This document shows, one piece after another, positions 45,137-52,728 of a stretch of DNA of 52,728 bases. Both the position numbers and the translations under genes were made by a program. The notes beneath the pieces are model-generated. The model saw only the letters and a program-made list of their open reading frames with translations, was not told the origin of the DNA and ran no database searches. This DNA is from CAYSFW01 sp050329935 (GTDB lineage: Bacteria; Pseudomonadota; Gammaproteobacteria; UWMA-0217), in the NCBI GenBank assembly GCA_050329935.1, contig JBHJOI010000006.1, positions 1-52,728 of the forward strand, given 5' to 3'. Within the stretch, counting starts at the first letter, position 1; each line of letters begins with the position of its first letter.

Positions 45137-45213
45137 TGCGGGGTGGAGCAGTCTGGCAGCTCGTCGGGCTCATAACCCGAAGGTCGCAGGTTCAAATCCT
45201 GCCCCCGCTACCA
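45137..45213 (+). tRNA. metY: Initiator tRNA-fMet(CAT)
   Basis: 77 nt with encoded CCA and anticodon CAT at 45171-45173. Initiator hallmarks are present. Positions 1 and 72 do not pair (T against T, acceptor TGCGGGG with CCCCGCT), and the anticodon stem has three consecutive G-C pairs (GGG and CCC around the CTCATAA loop). It heads the rimP-nusA-infB group, as metY does in E. coli. Confidence 0.96.
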
Positions 45214-45221
45214 AACGAGCC

Positions 45222-45241
45222 GCCCCTTAAGGGGCTTTTTT
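45222..45241 (+). terminator. First terminator after tRNA-fMet
   Basis: GCCCC (45222-45226) and GGGGC (45231-45235) form a stem with a TTAA loop, followed by six T residues. It is a compact intrinsic terminator placed only 9 bases after the tRNA. Confidence 0.85.
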
Positions 45242-45266
45242 CATCCAAGCAAGGTGCTTGTATAAC

Positions 45267-45296
45267 AACAAAGGGCCAACGGCCCTTTTTTTGTTG
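45267..45296 (+). terminator. Second terminator, directly before rimP
   Basis: AAGGGCC (45271-45277) and GGCCCTT (45281-45287) pair around AAC and are followed by a long T run; the outer CAACA and TGTTG bases extend the stem. It ends about 6 bases before the rimP start codon, so tandem terminators separate the tRNA from the downstream genes. Confidence 0.85.
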
Positions 45297-45302
45297 CTGC
45301 GA

Positions 45303-45791
45303 ATGTCGGAAATCACACAGGAAACGCTGAGAAAGATCATTGAGCCCGTCGCGGAAGGGCTGGGTTGCGCGTTGTGGGGCATAGATTTTCGTGCCTATGA
45401 TAAAAACGCGCTGCTTCGGGTCTACATAGATAAGGACGCGGGGGTGACGCTCGATGATTGCGCCGACGTCAGTCACCAGCTCAGCGCGGTTCTCGATGTG
45501 GCGGATCCGATAGGAGTACCCTATACATTGGAGGTGTCCTCCCCGGGCGTGGATCGACCGTTATTCGGTTATCCGCACTACCAGCGTTACATTGGGCAGC
45601 GCGTCAAGCTGCGGCTCAAGTGGCCGATCGACGCACGCCGCAATTTCGAGGGCACGCTTGAGTTTGCTGATCCGACGCAGGTTCGATTGCGCCTAGAGAA
45701 AGAAACTCTAGTCGATATCCCGCTCGACGCGATCGCGCGCGGGCAACTCCAGGTTGATTTAGAGCAGTACGCCAAAGAGCTGAAACGATGA
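45303..45791 (+). CDS. rimP: Ribosome maturation factor RimP
   Basis: 162 residues from ATG 45303. An in-frame extension back to 45258 runs through the terminator hairpin and is rejected. RimP assists 30S assembly. The N-terminal domain shows IIEPVAEGLGCALWGIDFR, VYIDKDAGVTLDDCADVSHQLSAVLDV and YTLEVSSPGVDRPLF, and the C-terminal SH3-like domain GQRVKLRLKWPIDARRNFEGTL. No good ribosome site is free because the terminator abuts the start. The 3' end overlaps nusA by four bases (ATGA). Confidence 0.95.
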   Translation: MSEITQETLRKIIEPVAEGLGCALWGIDFRAYDKNALLRVYIDKDAGVTLDDCADVSHQLSAVLDVADPIGVPYTLEVSSPGVDRPLFGYPHYQRYIGQRVKLRLKWPIDARRNFEGTLEFADPTQVRLRLEKETLVDIPLDAIARGQLQVDLEQYAKELKR

Positions 45792-47308
45792 GTAAAGGAA
45801 AAGAAATCCTGCAGGTGGTCGAGGCGGTCTCGAACGAAAAGAACGTCAATGAAGACGTGATCTTCGAGGCATTGGAGGCGGCTCTCGCCTCGGCGACTCG
45901 GAAAAAATACGACGATGATTTCGATGTTCGGGTCGCGATCGATCGCAAAACGGGAGAGTATGAAACCTTCCGTCGCTGGATCGTGGTTGACGACGAAGAC
46001 CCGGAGTTTGAGTCCCCAAAACGGCAAATCCTGTTCAGCTACGCGATTCTCAAGCAACCCGACGCGAAGGTTGGCGACTATGTCGAGGAGTCGATCGAAT
46101 CGGCCGATTTCTCGGGGCGAATCGCGGCGCAGACGGCCAAGCAGGTCATCGTGCAAAAGGTCCGCGAGGCGGAACGGCAACAGATCGTTGAAGCCTTTCG
46201 CGGCCGTGTCGGTACGTTGATCATGGGCACTGTCAAGCGTTCAGATCGCAAGGGCGTTTTTCTCGACCTGGGCGAGAATGTCGAAGTGCTGGTCGCCCGC
46301 GAGCATATGATCCCGCGGGAGAACGTGCGCAATGGTGATCGCATGCGTGCCTATCTGATGGAGGTCAGCCCGGATGCCAAAGGGCCATTGTTGCGCGCAA
46401 GTCGCACCCACCCCGGCTTCTTGGTCGAATTGTTCAAGCTCGAAGTACCCGAGGTCGGGCAGGGCATGATCGACATACTGGGTGCCGCGCGCGATCCAGG
46501 GCTGCGCGCTAAGATTGCCGTTCGTTCGTATGATTCTCGTCTCGACCCGGTCGGTGCGTGTGTCGGCATGCGGGGCTCGCGGGTGATGGCTGTATCGAAT
46601 GAACTCGCAGGCGAACGCGTGGATATCATCCTGTGGGATGACAATCCGGCCCAATATGTCATTAATGCCATGTCGCCGGCCGAGGTGTCGTCAATCGTCA
46701 TTGATGAAGACAAGCATTCGATGGATATCGCCGTAACTGAAGAAAAATTGTCGCAGGCCATCGGGCGTAGCGGTCAGAACGTGCGCTTGGCGAGTCAGCT
46801 CACGGGCTGGGAGCTCAATGTGATGACCCTGGAGGAGGCGACCTCGAAAAGCGAATCCGAGGCGCGTGAGTTTATTCAGGCGTTCCAGGACCAGCTTGAT
46901 GTCGACGAAGAGGTCGCGTCGATCCTGGTGCAAGAGGGTTTCACCAGCGTCGAGGAAATCGCCTACGTTCCGGAGCGAGAGCTGTTGGAGATTGACGTGT
47001 TCGATGAGGGCATGGTTCAGGAACTGCGGAGTCGCGCACGCGATGCGCTGCTGACTCGCGCGATCGCGAGCGAGGAGCAGTTTGAAAACAGCGAGCCGGC
47101 GGACGACTTGTTGTCCCTGGGCGGCATGGACGAGGAGACCGCGCGCAAACTCGCGGCGAAGGGTATTCGTACCCGGGACGACCTGGCGGAGCAGTCGGTG
47201 GAAGAACTGGTCGAAGATGTTTTACCCGGAATGGACGAAGAAACCGCGGCGGCCTTGATCATGAAGGCGCGCGAGCATTGGTTCACCGAGGGTGAGCAGA
47301 TCGCCTAG
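45788..47308 (+). CDS. nusA: Transcription termination/antitermination protein NusA
   Basis: 506 residues. Binds RNA polymerase and nascent RNA to modulate pausing, termination and rRNA antitermination. Domains in order are the N-terminal RNAP-binding domain (about 1-130), S1 (IMGTVKRSDRKGVFLDLGENVEVLVAREHMIPRE), two KH domains (VGACVGMRGSRVMAVSNELAGERVDIILWDDN and AIGRSGQNVRLASQLTGWEL) and two C-terminal acidic HhH repeats (residues about 365-500). The presence of both repeats is the gammaproteobacterial form. It follows rimP with a 4-bp overlap and precedes infB by 32 bp. Confidence 0.97.
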   Translation: MSKGKEILQVVEAVSNEKNVNEDVIFEALEAALASATRKKYDDDFDVRVAIDRKTGEYETFRRWIVVDDEDPEFESPKRQILFSYAILKQPDAKVGDYVEESIESADFSGRIAAQTAKQVIVQKVREAERQQIVEAFRGRVGTLIMGTVKRSDRKGVFLDLGENVEVLVAREHMIPRENVRNGDRMRAYLMEVSPDAKGPLLRASRTHPGFLVELFKLEVPEVGQGMIDILGAARDPGLRAKIAVRSYDSRLDPVGACVGMRGSRVMAVSNELAGERVDIILWDDNPAQYVINAMSPAEVSSIVIDEDKHSMDIAVTEEKLSQAIGRSGQNVRLASQLTGWELNVMTLEEATSKSESEAREFIQAFQDQLDVDEEVASILVQEGFTSVEEIAYVPERELLEIDVFDEGMVQELRSRARDALLTRAIASEEQFENSEPADDLLSLGGMDEETARKLAAKGIRTRDDLAEQSVEELVEDVLPGMDEETAAALIMKAREHWFTEGEQIA

Positions 47309-47340
47309 TCATAACAGTCAAATTTCCGGGAGAAAGAGCA

Positions 47341-49968
47341 ATGAGTCAGGTAACCGTCATACAGCTTGCCGAGGTGGTCGGAACCCCTGTGGATCGATTG
47401 CTCGATCAAATGCGGGAAGCCGGGATCACAGTGACCGATCCGCACCAGACCGTCAGCGACGAGCAGAAACTCACCCTGCTTGACCATCTACGTCGCAGCC
47501 ACGGCAAAGAGGGCAATGAGCCCGGTGCCAAGAAGATCACGCTGAAGCGCAAGAGCCTGACCGAGATCAAGGTCGGCAGTGGCATTGGCCGCCCGAAAAC
47601 GGTGAGCGTCGAGGTTCGCAAGAAGCGTACCTATATCAAACGCGACGAATCGGCGCCCGAGTCAGAGGTCGCGGTGCCGGAGCCGATCATCAACAAGACG
47701 GCGGAACTGGCCCGGCAAATGGAAGCCGAGCGCAAGGCGGTGATCGAAGCGACCCAGCGTGGCGAGCTCGAGCGGCGGCAACTTGACGAGGCGGCCCGTA
47801 AGCGAGAGGAGGATGCGCGAATCGCTCAGGCCGAGGTCGAGCGCAAAGCCGCCGAGGCCGCAGCGCCTCCCGTGCCCGAGCCGGTGGCGGTGGAAACGCC
47901 CGTCACCGCCCTTGAAGAGGCAGCCCCACCGACGGTCGAGGCACCCACGGCGGAAGGCGCTGCACCCGAGGTGGCCAAGCATCAACCGCCCGCGGGTGCC
48001 GCCGAAACGGAAGCGGCGGTGCGTGAGCGGGAAAAAAGCAAGACCAGCAAGGTCAAAAAGAAAAAGGAAGTTGCCGAGCCTACCCGGTACGGGCGCAATG
48101 AACTGCATATCGATGCGGGACGTGGTGCGCGGCGCAGAACGAAGTCCAGACCGGGTACACCGAGTAAGGCGCCGCTGGTTCGCCACGGATTTGAGAAGCC
48201 CACGGCGCCGGTCGTGCGCGAAGTCGAGCTACCCCCGTTGATCACGGTCAGCGAACTGGCGCAGCAGATGGCGGTCAAGGCTTCCGAGGTCATCAAGGTT
48301 CTAATGGGCATGGGCGTCATGGCCACCATCAACCAAAATATCGATCAAGACGTCGCCCAGCTCGTCGTCGAGGAGTTGGGGCACAAGGTAAAAATAAAAG
48401 AAATCAAAGATCTGGAGTCTGAAATCGAGGAGCAGGGGGTCGTTGCGGATGAGCAACTCGAAGCGCGTCCCCCGGTGGTAACGATCATGGGTCACGTCGA
48501 TCACGGCAAGACGTCGCTGCTCGATCATATTCGGCGCACTCGCGTCGCCGCGGGTGAGGCCGGTGGTATTACTCAACACATCGGCGCCTACCACGTCGAG
48601 ACCGAGAAAGGCATGATCACCTTTCTTGACACACCGGGCCACGCCGCGTTCACCTCGATGCGCGCGCGCGGCGCGCAAGTCACCGATATCGTCATCTTGG
48701 TCGTGGCGGCCGACGACGGTGTGATGCCACAGACGGCCGAGGCCGTGAAACACGCCAAGGCGGCGGGTGTTCCCATCGTAGTCGCGGTCAATAAGGTCGA
48801 CCGGGTCCAAGCGGATCCGGAGCGGGTGCGCCAAGAGTTGGTCAAGCACGAGGTCATCCCCGAGGAGTGGGGGGGCGAGAACATGTTTGTGAATGTCTCG
48901 GCAAAAACCGGGCAGGGCATCGACGAGTTACTCGATGCCGTACTGTTGCAGGCCGAGGTACTGGAGCTGAAGTCCGTGGTCGAGGGCAACGCGCAGGGTA
49001 CCGTGGTCGAATCAACGCTCGACAAGGGGCGTGGGCCGGTCGCGACGGTTTTGGTGCAGAGCGGAACCCTGAATCGCGGTGACGTCGTGCTTTCCGGCAT
49101 GGAATATGGCCGCGTCCGCGCCATGTTCGACGAAGCGGGTCGGCAAGTTAAATCCGCCGGTCCGTCAATGCCGGTTGTCATCCTTGGACTGTCGGGTACC
49201 CCCAATGCGGGCGACAAGGTCATCGTGGTCGAGGATGAGCGCAAGGCCAAAGAGGTTGCCGAAATGCGGCGCGCCAAGTCGCGCGACAACAAGCTCGCGA
49301 CCCAGCAGGCGGCAAAGCTCGAGAATATTTTCTCCTCGATGCAGGACGGCGAAAAGGCAATTCTCAACGTGGTGGTCAAGGCCGACGTACAAGGCTCCGC
49401 CGAGGCGCTGCGTGACGCATTGGTCGGACTCTCTGGCGAACACGTCACGGTGAACATGGTCGCCGCGGGTGTCGGTGGCATCAACGAATCCGACGTGAAC
49501 CTCGCGATGGCCTCGGGGGCGACCATGATCGGTTTCAACGTGCGGGCCGATGCGGCCGCGCGGCGCGTGGTGCAGGAAAACGGCGTCGATTTGCGCTACT
49601 ACAGCATTATCTATGACGTGATCGATGACGTGAAAAAGGCCTTGACCGGCATGCTCGCGCCCGAGCTGCGCGAGGAGATCGTGGGTACGGCCGAAGTGCG
49701 CGATGTGTTCAAGTCGTCGGCGTTTGGCGCGGTCGCGGGTTGTCTTGTGGTCGAAGGCGTCGTCCGTCGCGGCAATCCGATTCGAGTGTTGCGTAACAAC
49801 GTGGTGATCTACCAGGGCGAACTGGAATCGTTGCGTCGCCATAAGGACGATGTCAACGAGGTGCGCGCGGGCACGGAATGCGGCATCGCGGTGAAAAATT
49901 ACAACGATGTGCGCGTCGGTGACATGATCGAGAACTTCGAGCGTGTCGAGGTCCAGCGCAAACTTTAG
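47341..49968 (+). CDS. infB: Translation initiation factor IF-2
   Basis: 875 residues from ATG 47341, with GGGAG upstream. The GTPase brings fMet-tRNA to the 30S P site. It has an N-terminal IF2-N domain (VTVIQLAEVVGTPVDRLLDQMREAGI), a charged, Ala/Pro/Glu-rich linker (about 130-270), a second IF2-N motif, then the G domain with G1 GHVDHGKT (384-391), DTPGHAAF, NKVD and the downstream domains including GVGGINESDVNLAMAS. The C2 domain ends normally (ENFERVEVQRKL). The order nusA-infB-rbfA is conserved. The initiator tRNA gene lies close upstream. Confidence 0.98.
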   Translation: MSQVTVIQLAEVVGTPVDRLLDQMREAGITVTDPHQTVSDEQKLTLLDHLRRSHGKEGNEPGAKKITLKRKSLTEIKVGSGIGRPKTVSVEVRKKRTYIKRDESAPESEVAVPEPIINKTAELARQMEAERKAVIEATQRGELERRQLDEAARKREEDARIAQAEVERKAAEAAAPPVPEPVAVETPVTALEEAAPPTVEAPTAEGAAPEVAKHQPPAGAAETEAAVREREKSKTSKVKKKKEVAEPTRYGRNELHIDAGRGARRRTKSRPGTPSKAPLVRHGFEKPTAPVVREVELPPLITVSELAQQMAVKASEVIKVLMGMGVMATINQNIDQDVAQLVVEELGHKVKIKEIKDLESEIEEQGVVADEQLEARPPVVTIMGHVDHGKTSLLDHIRRTRVAAGEAGGITQHIGAYHVETEKGMITFLDTPGHAAFTSMRARGAQVTDIVILVVAADDGVMPQTAEAVKHAKAAGVPIVVAVNKVDRVQADPERVRQELVKHEVIPEEWGGENMFVNVSAKTGQGIDELLDAVLLQAEVLELKSVVEGNAQGTVVESTLDKGRGPVATVLVQSGTLNRGDVVLSGMEYGRVRAMFDEAGRQVKSAGPSMPVVILGLSGTPNAGDKVIVVEDERKAKEVAEMRRAKSRDNKLATQQAAKLENIFSSMQDGEKAILNVVVKADVQGSAEALRDALVGLSGEHVTVNMVAAGVGGINESDVNLAMASGATMIGFNVRADAAARRVVQENGVDLRYYSIIYDVIDDVKKALTGMLAPELREEIVGTAEVRDVFKSSAFGAVAGCLVVEGVVRRGNPIRVLRNNVVIYQGELESLRRHKDDVNEVRAGTECGIAVKNYNDVRVGDMIENFERVEVQRKL

Positions 49969-49989
49969 GAAGATGACCAGTTCGCCGGT

Positions 49990-50358
49990 ATGAAAGAATA
50001 TTCACGCACCCAACGCCTTGGCGAGCAGATCCATCGCGAACTTTCCGAGTTGCTATTACGGGAGGTAAAGGATCCGCGCGTGGGCATGGTCACGATCGGT
50101 GCGGTCGAGGTGAGTTCGGACCTCTCGAGCGCCAAGGTCTATTACACCGCGATGGGCGGTGACGCGACGCGCGCGGAGACGCAGGCAGGATTGAATCGGG
50201 CGAGCGGCTTCTTGCGTTCACAATTGGCGCATCGACTGAATATCCGGCAGACGCCCATTTTGCGCTTCCTGTTCGACGAATCCGCCGAGCGCGGCATGCG
50301 TCTCGATGCCTTGATTTCGGCGGCCCGCGCCGCTGATGACCAAACCCATCGTGATTAA
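49990..50358 (+). CDS. rbfA: Ribosome-binding factor A
   Basis: 122 residues from ATG 49990. A KH-fold cold-shock protein that helps mature the 16S 5' end in 30S subunits. The sequence fits well: RTQRLGEQIHRELSELLLREVKDPRVGMVTIGAVEVSSDLSSAKVYYT, then LNRASGFLRSQLAHRLNIRQTPILRFLFDES. The purine-rich AGGAAG lies some 15 bases before the start, so initiation may be weak or coupled to infB. In E. coli truB follows; here the next gene is rpsO, after 154 non-coding bases. Confidence 0.94.
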   Translation: MKEYSRTQRLGEQIHRELSELLLREVKDPRVGMVTIGAVEVSSDLSSAKVYYTAMGGDATRAETQAGLNRASGFLRSQLAHRLNIRQTPILRFLFDESAERGMRLDALISAARAADDQTHRD

Positions 50359-50442
50359 ATGATACCGCCGCGTAGCCTTCATCGGAACCGTACGTCAACA
50401 CTGGTCCACTGGGCTGGGCCCGATTCCGATCACTGGCTCTGG

Positions 50443-50471
50443 GTGTCAATAACGTCACGATGTGCTAGTCT
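50443..50471 (+). promoter_or_regulatory. Extended -10 promoter candidate for rpsO-pnp
   Basis: TAGTCT at 50466-50471 is preceded by TGC, giving an extended -10 (TGnTAGTCT). GTGTCA (50443-50448) lies 17 bp upstream and matches 4 of 6 bases of the -35. This would start transcription about 35 bases before rpsO. Confidence 0.4.
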
Positions 50472-50512
50472 GACAAAATTTTTTATCTCATCGAACTTTG
50501 GAGTTCTTGAAC

Positions 50513-50782
50513 ATGACGATGACGAGTGAAAGCAAGGCCGAAGTGGTCGGCTCTTATCAGCGCGCGGCGAACGACACTGGTTCGCCCGAGGTGCAGGTTG
50601 CGCTGCTGACGGCAAGAATCCGCGATTTGACCAAACACTTCGAGACGCACAAGAAAGACCACCATTCCCGTCGCGGACTGCTGCGGATGGTCAACCAGCG
50701 GCGCAAGTTGCTCGACTATCTCAAGGACCGGAATGTCGAGCGCTATCAGGATTTAATCACTAAGCTCGAACTGCGTCGTTAG
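50513..50782 (+). CDS. rpsO: Ribosomal protein S15
   Basis: 89 residues, identical in length to E. coli S15 when started at ATG 50513, which has GGAG 9 nt upstream; an ATG at 50498 would add five residues and cover that ribosome site. S15 binds the 16S central domain and forms bridge B4. Invariant residues are present: ANDTGSPEVQVALLTARI, HKKDHHSRRGLLRMVNQRRKLLDYL. pnp follows 40 bp later. I see no attenuator hairpin between them, unlike the E. coli rpsO-pnp spacer. Confidence 0.97.
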   Translation: MTMTSESKAEVVGSYQRAANDTGSPEVQVALLTARIRDLTKHFETHKKDHHSRRGLLRMVNQRRKLLDYLKDRNVERYQDLITKLELRR

Positions 50783-50822
50783 TGGTTGTTGGTGATTTCG
50801 GTAAACAAGGTTGGGAAATAAA

Positions 50823-52728
50823 GTGACGGTCGTAAAGCAATCCTTCCAGTATGGTCAGCACACGGTAACGCTTGAAACGGGTGAAATCGCCCGTCAGGCC
50901 GATGGCGCTGTTTTGATAAACATGGCCGATACCGTGGTCCTGGTGACGGCGGTTGGTATGAAACAGGCGAAGCCGGGTTCGGATTTCTTTCCGTTGACCG
51001 TCGACTATCAGGAGCGTACCTATTCGGCCGGACGCATCCCGGGTGGCTTTTTCCGTCGCGAGGGGCGCCCCAGCGAAAAGGAGACCTTGACTTCCCGCCT
51101 GATCGATCGGCCGATTCGTCCGTTGTTCCCGAAGGGATTTACCAACGAGGTTCAGATCATCGCGACTGTCAAGTCGTTGAACCCGGAAGTCGATCCTGAA
51201 ATCGTCGCGCTGCTTGGCGCATCGGCCGCGCTCGCGGTATCCGGACTGCCGTTCAGCGGTCCACTTGGTGCGGCACGCGTCGGATATCAAAACGGCGAAT
51301 ACATTCTGAATCCGACCGCCACCGAACTGGCGACCTCCGACCTTGACCTAGTGGTCGCCGGTACCGAGAGCGCGGTATTGATGGTGGAATCCGAGGCCAA
51401 GGTCCTGTCGGAGGCGGTGATGCTAGGCGCGGTGATGTTCGGTCACGAGCAGATGCAGGTCGCGATCGAGGCGATCAAGGCACTGGCGGCCGAGGCTGGC
51501 AAGACGCCTTGGCAGATCACGCCGTCGGCCGACAACTCTGCGTTACTCGATACTGTGCGTGACGCATGCGGTGGTGAACTCGAACAGGCCTACCAGATCG
51601 CCGAAAAGCTCGACCGTTATCACCGGATCGACGAGATTCGAGACGGCGTCGTCGCGAAACTCGCGGACGCGGCAGACCCCGAGGCGCCGGGTCAGGCGGA
51701 GGTGGTCGAAGCGTTCGGCAAGCTTGAGAAAAAGCTCGTGCGCGGGCGCATCCTGGCCGGCGAACGACGTATCGACGGTCGTGACCACCAAACCGTACGC
51801 CCGATCACGGTGCGTGTCGGCGTGTTGCCGCGCACCCATGGATCGGCGCTGTTCACCCGCGGCGAAACCCAGGCGCTGGTCGTCGCGACGCTCGGCACGA
51901 CGCGCGATGCGCAGATCATCGATGCAATCGAGGGGGAGCGCAAAGAGCACTTCTTGTTCCACTACAACTTCCCGCCATTCTGCGTCGGCGAAACCGGCCG
52001 TGTCGGAACGCCGAAGCGTCGCGAGGTTGGCCATGGTCGCTTGGCCAAGCGGGGTGTGCAGGCGGTTCTGCCGTCCGCCGAGGACTTTCCGTATGTCATC
52101 CGGGTCGTTTCCGAGATCACTGAATCCAACGGGTCATCCTCGATGGCGTCCGTCTGCGGCGGCTCTTTGTCGATGATGGACGCCGGTGTGCCGCTGAAAG
52201 CACCGGTTGCCGGTGTGGCGATGGGTCTGGTGATGGAAGACGACGGATCCTATGCCGTGCTGTCCGATATTCTGGGTGACGAAGACCACCTTGGCGACAT
52301 GGACTTCAAGGTCGCGGGCACCGAAAACGGGATCACCTCGCTCCAGATGGATATCAAGATCGCAGGCATCACGCCCGAGATCATGAAAAAAGCTCTGGAA
52401 CAGGCCAAGGCAGGTCGTCTGCACATCCTTGGTGAAATGTCCAAGTCGCTGACCGGCGCGCAGGAATTCAGCATCCACGCGCCCAAGATCGAAACCATGC
52501 AGATCCCTGTCGACAAGATCCGTGAAGTCATCGGGTCCGGCGGCAAGGTCATCCGCGAGATCGTGGAAACCTCGGGTGCAAAGGTCGACATCAACGACGA
52601 CGGCGTGATCAAGATCGCATCCAGCGACGCGGACGCCATCAAGCGGGCCTATGACATGATCTGGTCGATCGTCGCCGAGCCGGAAGAAGGCAAGGTCTAT
52701 CGCGGCAAGGTCGTGAAGCTCGTGGATT
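50823..52728 (+). CDS. pnp: Polyribonucleotide nucleotidyltransferase (partial; 3' part suspected chimeric)
   Basis: Open from GTG 50823 (AAGG and GGGA upstream) to the window edge: 635 codons, with no stop reached. The PNPase core has RNase PH domain 1 (LETGEIARQADGAVLI, GRIPGGFFRREGRPSEKE), the linker helix region, RNase PH domain 2 (FHYNFPPFCVGETGR, VVSEITESNGSSSMAS, LSDILGDEDHLGDMDFKVAGT) and the KH domain (VDKIREVIGSGGKVIREI). It degrades RNA 3'-5' by phosphorolysis. Up to about 52.1 kb the sequence fits a gammaproteobacterium. After that it is alphaproteobacterial in type (SGAKVDINDDGVIKIASS, YDMIWSIVAEPEEG), with GAC preferred for Asp. The S1 domain lies beyond the edge. Assembly chimera is the favoured explanation. 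Confidence 0.93.
   Translation, partial: MTVVKQSFQYGQHTVTLETGEIARQADGAVLINMADTVVLVTAVGMKQAKPGSDFFPLTVDYQERTYSAGRIPGGFFRREGRPSEKETLTSRLIDRPIRPLFPKGFTNEVQIIATVKSLNPEVDPEIVALLGASAALAVSGLPFSGPLGAARVGYQNGEYILNPTATELATSDLDLVVAGTESAVLMVESEAKVLSEAVMLGAVMFGHEQMQVAIEAIKALAAEAGKTPWQITPSADNSALLDTVRDACGGELEQAYQIAEKLDRYHRIDEIRDGVVAKLADAADPEAPGQAEVVEAFGKLEKKLVRGRILAGERRIDGRDHQTVRPITVRVGVLPRTHGSALFTRGETQALVVATLGTTRDAQIIDAIEGERKEHFLFHYNFPPFCVGETGRVGTPKRREVGHGRLAKRGVQAVLPSAEDFPYVIRVVSEITESNGSSSMASVCGGSLSMMDAGVPLKAPVAGVAMGLVMEDDGSYAVLSDILGDEDHLGDMDFKVAGTENGITSLQMDIKIAGITPEIMKKALEQAKAGRLHILGEMSKSLTGAQEFSIHAPKIETMQIPVDKIREVIGSGGKVIREIVETSGAKVDINDDGVIKIASSDADAIKRAYDMIWSIVAEPEEGKVYRGKVVKLVD

Overview
The window reads as gammaproteobacterial chromosome. 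The conserved order carA-carB-greA, yhbY divergent from rlmE-ftsH-folP-glmM, then tpiA-secG-tRNA-Leu, nuoA to nuoN, tRNA-fMet-rimP-nusA-infB-rbfA and rpsO-pnp is typical of non-enteric Gammaproteobacteria. I would guess a Chromatiales- or Xanthomonadales-like lineage, but no marker fixes the order. Unlike in E. coli, nuoC and nuoD are separate genes and truB is missing between rbfA and rpsO.

Region 1 (1 to about 10.5 kb) is an accessory zone with many broken genes. It holds a secreted repeat protein, the 3' end of an IscB element, an AbiEii-like toxin/antitoxin pair, the tail of an IS91-type transposase, a DUF433-like scrap and a small conserved hypothetical. Next comes a two-gene unit of a Cas4-like/DEDD exonuclease protein (DUF2779) and a DUF262/HNH (GmrSD-like) protein, with a decayed, frameshifted second DUF262/HNH gene facing away from it. 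mazEF and parDE modules and a broken SnoaL-like gene follow. Three copies of a palindromic dispersed repeat lie here, and two of them bracket mazEF.

Region 2 (10.5-18.3 kb) carries a cytosolic GH13 amylase, a two-domain polyphosphate:AMP phosphotransferase, greB, a glycine-rich DUF533 protein and a CpxRA-like two-component system. Its sensor has a histidine-rich periplasmic loop, which suggests metal sensing.

Region 3 (18.3-52.7 kb) is dense core genome: pyrimidine/arginine precursor synthesis (carAB), transcription elongation (greA, nusA), ribosome and rRNA maturation (yhbY, rlmE, rimP, rbfA), proteolysis (ftsH), folate and cell-wall precursors (folP, glmM), glycolysis (tpiA), secretion (secG), all 14 subunits of NADH:quinone oxidoreductase, translation initiation (tRNA-fMet, infB), rpsO and pnp.

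The last roughly 600 bases of pnp change character. The protein becomes alphaproteobacterial (Rhodobacteraceae-like) and codon choice shifts, although the frame stays open to the edge. The likeliest reading is an assembly chimera inside a conserved stretch, so that end should not be trusted as one organism's sequence.

The best candidate for an undescribed system is the DUF2779-DUF262 pair at 3497-7121.
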